From Holosporales bacterium (lineage in GTDB: Bacteria > Pseudomonadota > Alphaproteobacteria > Paracaedibacterales > UBA11393), in assembly GCA_003542655.1 (NCBI GenBank), contig DPKF01000023.1, positions 1,816 through 15,916 on the forward strand: 14,101 nt of DNA, in the 5' to 3' direction. Below are positions 13,701 through 14,101 of this stretch, piece after piece. The number at the start of each line of letters is the position of its first letter. Position 1 is the first letter of the stretch. Made by a program: the position numbers and the translations under genes. The notes under the pieces are model-generated. The model did not search any database, was not told the DNA's origin, and was given only the letters and a program-made list of their open reading frames with translations.

Positions 13701-14101
13701 CTATTGTTTTATCCCTTTATGAATTGCGACAATACCACCCGTTAAATTTTCATGTGAAATATCATTAAATCCTGCATTTTTCATCATAGTTTTTAAAGAT
13801 TCTTGATCTGGAAAATTGCGAATACTTTCTACTAAATATTCATAGGACGCTTCATCTTGTGCTATCAGTTTTCCCATTTTTGGAATGACTGAAAATGAAT
13901 AACAATCATAAGCCTGTCTTAACATGGTGGATGTTGGCTTTGAAAACTCCAAACAATAAAAAGCGCCGCTTGGCTTTAAAACACGCAGGGCATCGGATAA
14001 TACTTTTTCTTTATATGTGCAGTTTCGAAGACCAAATGATATGGTGACGATATCAAATGATTCATCCCTAAATGGTGTTGATTCAGCATTGCCAACAGTC
14101 C
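13701..14101 (-). CDS. ubiE: Ubiquinone/menaquinone C-methyltransferase UbiE, 5' end outside the window
   Basis: SAM-dependent C-methyltransferase of ubiquinone (and, where present, menaquinone) synthesis. Only the last 132 residues are inside the window, and the gene continues past 14101. The visible part reads from [18 protein letters not shown] through [20 protein letters not shown] and [16 protein letters not shown]. This matches the family block with conserved DAE-LPF, FGIRN and LEFSKP elements. It continues through [38 protein letters not shown] and ends [20 protein letters not shown], the usual UbiE C-terminus. The usual aspartate of the DAE element is asparagine here (NAE). The TTG near 13952 is an internal Leu codon (YCLEFSK), not a start. 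It converges with the exported-protein gene across 88 bases that show no good terminator. Respiratory quinone synthesis is therefore likely in this organism. Confidence 0.93.
   Translation of the reverse strand, partial: TVGNAESTPFRDESFDIVTISFGLRNCTYKEKVLSDALRVLKPSGAFYCLEFSKPTSTMLRQAYDCYSFSVIPKMGKLIAQDEASYEYLVESIRNFPDQESLKTMMKNAGFNDISHENLTGGIVAIHKGIKQ

Noticed and set aside
1..14101. CRISPR arrays, insertion sequences, integrase sites or phage genes
   Set aside because: I saw no regular spaced repeats, transposase motifs or tRNA-end duplications anywhere in the window.

Overview
The window is AT-rich bacterial DNA using the standard genetic code. I read it as an alphaproteobacterium, probably a host-associated lineage such as Holosporales. 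This rests on the low GC, the AMP nucleosidase and FtsY proteins, and an iscR / second cysteine desulfurase / iscS / iscU / iscA order like the one I recall from Rickettsiales and other alphaproteobacteria. It also rests on several short exported proteins that I do not recognise. The taxonomic placement is inference; no rRNA or species marker is present.

Left part (1-6915). A minus-strand gene for a secreted protein is cut by the window start and is transcribed away from a long plus-strand block. That block holds a family IV (HSL-type) esterase, then an unusual FlgG-like protein that starts with a Sec-type signal peptide. This overlaps fliI (flagellar export ATPase) by 17 bases, and fliI in turn overlaps by 4 bases a small single-pass membrane protein resembling DUF3592. 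After a 66-base gap come ftsY (SRP receptor) and amn (AMP nucleosidase), whose coding regions overlap by 34 bases, then a 96-residue exported protein of unknown function.

Middle part (6932-10694, minus strand). This is a compact Fe-S cluster assembly operon, in transcription order: iscR (Rrf2 regulator with a Cys3His cluster site), a second NifS/IscS-like desulfurase with a 70-residue basic tail, iscS, iscU and an A-type scaffold gene (iscA). The desulfurases supply sulfur, IscU builds the cluster, IscA carries it, and IscR probably senses cluster status and represses the operon. No hscB, hscA or fdx is present in this window.

Right part (10695-14101). A 392-base divergent intergenic region holds a candidate IscR operator and two dyads. 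It precedes lpxK (lipid A 4'-kinase), which converges on tdk (thymidine kinase) with only two bases between their stops. tRNA-Asn(GTT) lies just upstream of tdk on the minus strand. tRNA-Gly(GCC) lies on the plus strand behind a near-consensus promoter. It is followed by an exported protein with a faint FliL-like C-terminus, and then by the 3' part of ubiE on the minus strand, cut by the window end.

The most unusual feature is the signal-peptide-bearing FlgG-like protein coupled to fliI and followed by a membrane protein where fliJ is often found. This may be a modified flagellar or flagellum-derived export module.
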